Assembly: GCA_045642225.1 (NCBI GenBank)
Contig: JAZUIN010000127.1
Span: 7,631-71,630 of the forward strand
From: RUG191 sp045642225
Lineage (GTDB): Bacteria; Bacillota; Clostridia; Lachnospirales; Lachnospiraceae
Direction: 5' to 3'
Length of the DNA stretch: 64,000 bases
The position numbers were made by a program, and so were the translations under genes. This document shows, one piece after another, positions 59,544 through 64,000 of the stretch. Positions within the stretch are counted from its first letter, which is position 1. Each line of letters begins with the position of its first letter. The notes under the pieces were generated by a model. The model ran no database searches and was not told where the DNA came from. It saw only the letters and a program-made list of their open reading frames with translations.

Positions 59544-59828
59544 TTATTCTACTATTGCAAGAATGTCATCCTGGCGAACAATAATAAAGTTCTCACCATC
59601 TAACTTAACATCTGTGCCAGCGTATTTAGAATAAATAACCTTCTGACCTTCTTTTACTTGCATCTTAATTTCTTTGCCATCAACTACTCCGCCAGGACCA
59701 ACAGCAATAACTTCTGCTTCTTGTGGCTTCTCTTGTGCAGATGAAGCTAAAACAATTCCTGACTTTGTTGTCTCTTCAGCTTCTAGTTGCTTAAGTACAA
59801 CTCTGTCGCTTAATGGTACTAATTTCAT
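59544..59828 (-). CDS. groS: Co-chaperonin GroES
   Basis: The start is ATG at 59828 (MKLVPLSDRVVLKQLEAEE) after AAAGGAGGC; the longer frame from 59879 would overlap the operator. 94 residues, the usual length. Mobile loop TTKSGIVLASSAQEKPQEAE, roof loop GGVVDGKEIKMQVKEG. It caps GroEL. Confidence 0.97.
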   Translation of the reverse strand: MKLVPLSDRVVLKQLEAEETTKSGIVLASSAQEKPQEAEVIAVGPGGVVDGKEIKMQVKEGQKVIYSKYAGTDVKLDGENFIIVRQDDILAIVE

Positions 59829-59866
59829 AATTAATACGCCTCCTTTTATTTGTACTAGACATAATA

Positions 59867-59893
59867 TTAGCACTCTCAAGGCGAGAGTGCAAA
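59867..59893. promoter_or_regulatory. CIRCE operator (HrcA site) of groESL
   Basis: TTAGCACTC-N9-GAGTGCAAA, one mismatch from the canonical TTAGCACTC-N9-GAGTGCTAA. On the minus strand it overlaps TTGCAC-N17-TAATAT, the likely promoter. HrcA represses such sites until heat shock; hrcA itself is not in the window. Confidence 0.93.
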
Positions 59894-59900
59894 TTAAATT

Positions 59901-61073
59901 TTAAAGGTTAATTTCTGTTCCACCAAAATCAGCCTTACTCTTTGAATAAATAACCAATAAATCGTTAGCTTTAATAATTGTTTCTCCATGAGGAATTATC
60001 ATTTTATGACCTCGTTTAATTGAAATTATTGTTGTTAATTGAGAAATATCAAGTTCATTTATCCTCTTACCAACCCATTCATGCTCTGAATCAATTTCAA
60101 TTTCATTCAACTTAACCCCAAGTTCATCAACATAGGATTCTGCCGCAAGTAGTAATTTATCATTTAATTTGATAACGGTATTTCCATTTGGGACATGCTT
60201 TTCGTTATTTCTTATGATAAGAACCAAAACTAATCCTTGAGGAACTAGCGCATCCTTAACTTTTATCCCTTCCCAATTGTGTCCCTTATTAATGTTGATA
60301 GTTACAAATTGGAGAGCTTTTTCTACATTTACAAAATTATAATTCTTCATCTTTGCATACTGCTCTACAAAACCAGCACTGATAATACCAGTTGGAATAG
60401 CTACAACTCCTACTCCAAGAAAAGTTGTAAGTATCGCCATAACCTTTCCCATAACGGTAACAGGATATATATCGCCATAGCCAACTGTCATCAATGTAGA
60501 TACGGACCACCACAATCCTGAAAATGCATTTTCAAAAACTTCAGGCTGCGCTTCATGTTCAGCCGCATATATTCCAAGCGATGCTGCAAACATCAAAATT
60601 ATAACTATAAACATCGATGAAAATATTTGATTACGCTTGTCATATATAACCTGTTTAATAACATTAAAGGAATCGTACTTGTTATTAAGTCTAAATAAAT
60701 GAAGTATTCTAACTACTCGAAGCATTCTAAATACAACAAATCCATTTAAGAAGAAGAATGGAAGAATCGTTAATAAATCAATTATACCATCGAAAGAAAT
60801 CAAAAACTTCCATATTGCTTTACCATATGACAAATTAGGATACAAATAATTTGCTGTCCAAATTCTCAAGGCATATTCAATTATAAATATAACAACTGTA
60901 ACCTTTTCAACCCATACAAAAAATGTTGATAGAAATGCTAATGAATCAAAGGTCTCTAAAAACATTGCGCATATGTTAGAAATAATAACAACAGCAATAA
61001 ATATATCAAATGCGCGACTTAAAAAGTCACTCTTATTTCCGATTTGAATTATTTCAAATATTCTTTTCTTCAT
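59901..61073 (-). CDS. Voltage-gated-type potassium channel with RCK_C domains
   Basis: The start is ATG at 61073 with AAAGGTG; a GTG nine bases earlier lies within that site. 390 residues. Six membrane helices; S4 has spaced arginines (FRMLRVVRILHLFRL) and the pore has the selectivity filter TLMTVGYGDIYP. After about residue 245 come two TrkA-C-like folds (ending near VLVLIIRNNEKHVPNGNTVI and IISIKRGHKMIIPHGETIIK). Predicted potassium conductance gated by voltage and a cytosolic ligand. It ends next to the groES operator and starts 12 bp after the GH3 gene. Confidence 0.9.
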   Translation of the reverse strand: MKKRIFEIIQIGNKSDFLSRAFDIFIAVVIISNICAMFLETFDSLAFLSTFFVWVEKVTVVIFIIEYALRIWTANYLYPNLSYGKAIWKFLISFDGIIDLLTILPFFFLNGFVVFRMLRVVRILHLFRLNNKYDSFNVIKQVIYDKRNQIFSSMFIVIILMFAASLGIYAAEHEAQPEVFENAFSGLWWSVSTLMTVGYGDIYPVTVMGKVMAILTTFLGVGVVAIPTGIISAGFVEQYAKMKNYNFVNVEKALQFVTININKGHNWEGIKVKDALVPQGLVLVLIIRNNEKHVPNGNTVIKLNDKLLLAAESYVDELGVKLNEIEIDSEHEWVGKRINELDISQLTTIISIKRGHKMIIPHGETIIKANDLLVIYSKSKADFGGTEINL

Positions 61074-61084
61074 TGTTATCACCT

Positions 61085-63424
61085 TTATAATCTTGTCATT
61101 GCGAAATTCAAAACGTTAATTGCTGTTCTTTGAAGTTCAGCTCTAGTAATACCATTTTCACTCATAAGGCTATTATATAATTCTTTGTCGAACTTGAATT
61201 TCTTGCTGTAATACACCATACTACCTGGCATAAGAACATCTACTTGTGCTCTAATTCGATATGCATTATTTTTCAAATGAGGAAATTCTGGTGAAGAAGA
61301 TTTTCTCATCCACCAGTCAGTTATGACATTTCCTTTATATTTCCACTCATCTCTTAATACTGTTGTTGCAAGCTCATAGTTATAGTGACTCCAGACACCA
61401 TTAACCTTATTGTAACTTGTCATAATATTACCAGGATTTCCCAGTTTAATACAGTACATAAAATTCTTAAGATATATTTCTCTTAATACCTGCACTGAAA
61501 CACGACTATCGTTTTGATTACGATTATATTCTTGATTATTACATGCAAAATGCTTAGGACAAGCTACTGCACCACCATTTTGTATTCCTCTAACAACTGC
61601 CGCAGCAATATGCCCCGAAAGAAAAGGATCCTCTGAATAATACTCGAAATTTCTTCCACAAAGTGGATTTCTATGAATATTCATTCCTGGTGCAAGATTT
61701 ACATCTACTCCAAAATGTACAGCTTCATTTCCAACCAATGTAAATAATTCTTCCACTAACTCATCATTAAATGAACATGCAACAGCAGTTCCACAAGGAA
61801 GAAGCGTCGTAAATCTTCTAATGCGAAGTCCAGCCGGTCCATCTGCCGTTATAATAGCTGGAATACCTTTGGCACGAAGAGAATCTGTGATTCCACCATA
61901 CGCACCTGCATTCCCTTCAATTCCAAGAGAAGATCCCATTCCACCTTCACCTCTACTGATATTGCATAAATCTTCATCTGATAACTGCGCAACAAATTCT
62001 TCAATAGAGTATTTTTTATTTTTTACATCTATTAGTTTGATTCCTTTGTCACCTGTTGGAGTTATTTCCTTAGGAAGATTTTCTGTTATCCTTTTCTTTC
62101 TTGTGTTTTCACCTATATCACAGCACTGTTCTACACAAACATTTTCCGCAATATCAAAACTGTGTACCTTCTCATTTGCAATCGCATCTGTTCCTATGAA
62201 AAGATTATATTCTCCTCGTTCAAGAACAAAGGCATCCTTAAATCCTGTTGCTCCCGTCTCATCAAATGACGCAAAATCTATGTTGCTGAAAGATATCGTA
62301 ATCTCATCGCTTTCTCCAGGCAAAATGTTTCTTGTTTTAGCGTAACCAACAAGCACCAATTCCGATTTTGCAATCTTTCCATGTGGCGCCTTTATGTAGG
62401 CTTGTACAACTTCTTTACCAGGATATTTACCCGTGTTCGTAACTTTACATTTTACTTTTAGATCCGACTCTACAATGCACTTTATAGAAAATGTTGTATA
62501 TGACATTCCATATCCAAAAGGATACAAGATTTTGTCTTTTGCCTTTGTCACAAAATGTCTATACCCCACATAAATTCCTTCAGCATAATCATTAAAATCT
62601 TTTCCACCAAAATTAGCTGCCGAAGGATAATCCTCATAATTTCTCGCAATTGTATCACTAAGTTTTCCAGATGGCGAAACTTTTCCTGATAAAATATTCG
62701 CTAATGCATTCGCATTTTCCTGGCCCAGCTGCCATGCATAAATAATAGCCGAAAGATTGTATTTCTCTGTAAAGGACATATCTATAACGTTACCACAGTC
62801 CATGATAAGAATTGTTTTCTCAAAAGTATTTGTAACCTTCGAAAGCATATCCGCTTCAACATCTGTCAAATAATAGCTACCTGCTTCAAGTTTATTTTCT
62901 CTTTCTTCTCCAGCTGCGCGTCCGATAATAACTATAGCAACATCACTTTCCTTCTTTGCCTCTTCAACATTTTCCTGAGTCAAAGGCATCTCTTCATAAA
63001 AATAAGGCCAGTGTCCCCAATATCCATGGTCAGCTTCATTTTCTTCTTTTGAACACCAAGTGTCATAGACATTTTTCAACTTATGATTATATGATATGCC
63101 CGCATTATCAAGTCCTTCAAAAAAAGTAACCTCATATCCTGCATGTACATCTCCGCCACTACCATAACCAACATAGAACCAATCATGTTGAACTCGGCCA
63201 AATACAGATACTTTTTGTTCTGGTTGTATAGGCAAAACATTATCATTTTTCAAAAGAACAACACATTCCTCTGCAAGCTCTCTAACTTTTTCTGGCATCC
63301 CCGGCGTAATGTACCTACTACCATCGGCAGCATTCTCTTCTTGCGCCAAGCCGCTCCCCATAAACTTGTTAAATACTAATGCAATTCTTTTTTCTATTTT
63401 CTTTTGTAATTTACTTTTGGACAT
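61085..63424 (-). CDS. Glycoside hydrolase family 3 with swapped domain order
   Basis: 779 residues. No signal peptide. The alpha/beta sandwich domain comes first (VLLKNDNVLPIQPEQKVSVF, GQENANALANILSGKVSPSG, YGMSYTTFS), then a fibronectin-III-like part, then the catalytic barrel (about 500-779): ITADGPAGLRIRRF, NLAPGMNIHRNPLCGRNFEY, ACPKHFACNNQEYNRN and GNVITDWWM with the nucleophile Asp. Most GH3 enzymes have the barrel first; this permuted order is known from Butyrivibrio fibrisolvens BglA. It probably splits beta-glucosides inside the cell. It is upstream of the potassium channel gene with a 12-bp gap. Confidence 0.92.
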   Translation of the reverse strand: MSKSKLQKKIEKRIALVFNKFMGSGLAQEENAADGSRYITPGMPEKVRELAEECVVLLKNDNVLPIQPEQKVSVFGRVQHDWFYVGYGSGGDVHAGYEVTFFEGLDNAGISYNHKLKNVYDTWCSKEENEADHGYWGHWPYFYEEMPLTQENVEEAKKESDVAIVIIGRAAGEERENKLEAGSYYLTDVEADMLSKVTNTFEKTILIMDCGNVIDMSFTEKYNLSAIIYAWQLGQENANALANILSGKVSPSGKLSDTIARNYEDYPSAANFGGKDFNDYAEGIYVGYRHFVTKAKDKILYPFGYGMSYTTFSIKCIVESDLKVKCKVTNTGKYPGKEVVQAYIKAPHGKIAKSELVLVGYAKTRNILPGESDEITISFSNIDFASFDETGATGFKDAFVLERGEYNLFIGTDAIANEKVHSFDIAENVCVEQCCDIGENTRKKRITENLPKEITPTGDKGIKLIDVKNKKYSIEEFVAQLSDEDLCNISRGEGGMGSSLGIEGNAGAYGGITDSLRAKGIPAIITADGPAGLRIRRFTTLLPCGTAVACSFNDELVEELFTLVGNEAVHFGVDVNLAPGMNIHRNPLCGRNFEYYSEDPFLSGHIAAAVVRGIQNGGAVACPKHFACNNQEYNRNQNDSRVSVQVLREIYLKNFMYCIKLGNPGNIMTSYNKVNGVWSHYNYELATTVLRDEWKYKGNVITDWWMRKSSSPEFPHLKNNAYRIRAQVDVLMPGSMVYYSKKFKFDKELYNSLMSENGITRAELQRTAINVLNFAMTRL

Positions 63425-63522
63425 CTTGTATTTCCCTTCAGAAATCTATAAATAACTATATAAAAACCCGCCTAATTTTACGCCTTTTCGAATTCGTCTT
63501 TTTAATTTTACCATAAAAACAT

Positions 63523-63564
63523 AAAAAAAGACTTGAAAACCAAAAGATTTTCAAGTCTTTTTTT
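63523..63564. terminator. Strong bidirectional terminator after tRNA-Trp
   Basis: AAAAAAAGACTTGAAAA and TTTTCAAGTCTTTTTTT, perfect 17-bp arms around an 8-base loop. It ends the rrn-tRNA-Trp transcript. Confidence 0.9.
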
Positions 63565-63570
63565 CCAAAA

Positions 63571-63641
63571 CAGGGGACCCAGGAATCGAACCCGGCTCTG
63601 GAGTTTTGGAGACTCTTATTCTACCGATGAACTAGTCCCCT
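63571..63641 (-). tRNA. tRNA-Trp (CCA)
   Basis: Acceptor AGGGGAC/GTCCCCT, D arm GTTC-ATCGGTA-GAAT, anticodon loop CTCCAAA, T stem CCGGG/CCTGG with loop TTCGATT, discriminator G as in bacterial tRNA-Trp. The CCA tail is not encoded. It lies about 305 bases after the 23S rRNA and is probably in the rRNA transcript. Confidence 0.95.
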
Positions 63642-63645
63642 ATAA

Positions 63646-63945
63646 TATGTCGTGTTGCGAAGCAATACGACAGCATAATTGCGTAGCAATTTGCGTTATA
63701 TGTCTTGCTTCGAAGAAGCATTACAGCATAATCACGAAGTGATTTGCGCCATATGTCGTTGCCGTTAGACAATAACATATACTGAGAATACTCTCAAAAC
63801 TTCATATAGTATGATAACATCAAACGCTAAACTATCTTCAAGGTTTTATTGAAAACACACGACGCAAATTGCTTCGCAATTATGCTGTCATTGCCTTCGG
63901 CAACGACATATGTCGCCAGGTCATTTTGCTGCGCAAAACGACTTA
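63646..63945. repeat. Hairpin-rich repeats between 23S rRNA and tRNA-Trp
   Basis: Three copies of a motif near ACAGCATAATTGCGAAGCAA-TTTGCG-n-CATATGTC: 63670-63704 and 63723-63757 in direct order, 63862-63889 inverted. At least seven short palindromes of the form TTGCGAAGCAA, AATCACGAAGTGATT, TTGCCTTCGGCAA and TTTGCTGCGCAAA stud the stretch. No 5S rRNA and no gene are present here. Confidence 0.85.
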
Positions 63946-63946
63946 A

Positions 63947-64000
63947 ATCAAACCTTCGATCGATTAGTACTTATCAGCTGAACATATTACTATGCTTACA
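63947..64000 (-). rRNA. 23S rRNA, 3' end (partial)
   Basis: Minus strand reads TGTTCAGCTGATAAGTACTA and then ATCGATCGAAGGTTTGA, which matches the conserved 3' end of bacterial 23S rRNA (Bacillus: AGTACTAATCGATCGAGG). The exact mature end is uncertain by a few bases; the gene continues beyond the window. Confidence 0.92.

Noticed and set aside
63533..63742. Plus-strand 69-codon frame near the right end
   Set aside because: It runs through the terminator hairpin and across tRNA-Trp on the opposite strand, so it is not a gene.

Overview
The window is AT-rich (roughly 35-37% G+C by eye), densely packed and almost entirely transcribed from the minus strand. Gene content points to a member of the Lachnospiraceae (Clostridia), probably near Butyrivibrio/Pseudobutyrivibrio. 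The supporting features are the secG-rnr-smpB-ssrA string, an ispF-cysE-cysS-mrnC-rlmB-sigH string as in other Firmicutes, a CIRCE-controlled groESL operon, a DUF6033-like protein, and a cytosolic family 3 beta-glucosidase with swapped domain order like Butyrivibrio BglA. The genus assignment is inference.

Layout. 1-5.6 kb: an accessory cluster of six poorly characterised minus-strand genes (one frameshifted) and one divergent ribbon-helix-helix (RHH) gene. Two flagellar-type (sigma-28/sigma-D) promoters drive the cluster, each preceded at the same distance by 10-bp-period repeats. Its leaders contain GGA-loop hairpins of the type bound by CsrA. 5.7-10.6 kb: tmRNA, SmpB, RNase R, SecG and glutamate dehydrogenase. 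10.7-19.7 kb: purB, purC and a glycolytic set (gap, pgk, tpiA, gpmI) with a CapA-like lipoprotein gene between tpiA and gpmI. 19.7-21.3 kb: tandem repeats around a lone plus-strand PHP phosphoesterase. 21.35-25.65 kb: an operon of cysK, two unrelated glutamate-cysteine ligase-like proteins and an EgtC/YafJ-like class II amidotransferase, under a promoter with a perfect palindrome between -35 and -10. 26-34.4 kb: two c-di-GMP phosphodiesterase-like proteins flanking sigH-rlmB-mrnC-cysS-cysE-ispF. 34.6-36.5 kb: a single foreign-looking amidohydrolase gene between tRNA-Met and a 23-bp copy of the 3' end of that tRNA. 36.6-49 kb: purL, an XPD-like helicase, HypA, a large Fe-S flavoprotein, CrcB, a Bax-inhibitor protein and plus-strand aroA. 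49-64 kb: thrS, a SEC-C protein, a Gld-like ABC transporter, purA, DegV, GroEL/ES, a K+ channel, a GH3 enzyme, tRNA-Trp and the 3' end of a 23S rRNA.

How it fits together. Most of the window is core metabolism and housekeeping. Three regions stand out. The first is the sigma-D/RHH/CsrA-like cluster at the left end, which looks like a late-flagellar accessory regulon. The second is the thiol operon, which makes cysteine and has two gamma-glutamyl ligases and a gamma-glutamyl-cleaving-type enzyme but no glutathione synthetase. The third is the one-gene island in tRNA-Met. All functional claims rest on reading motifs by eye; no database search was run.
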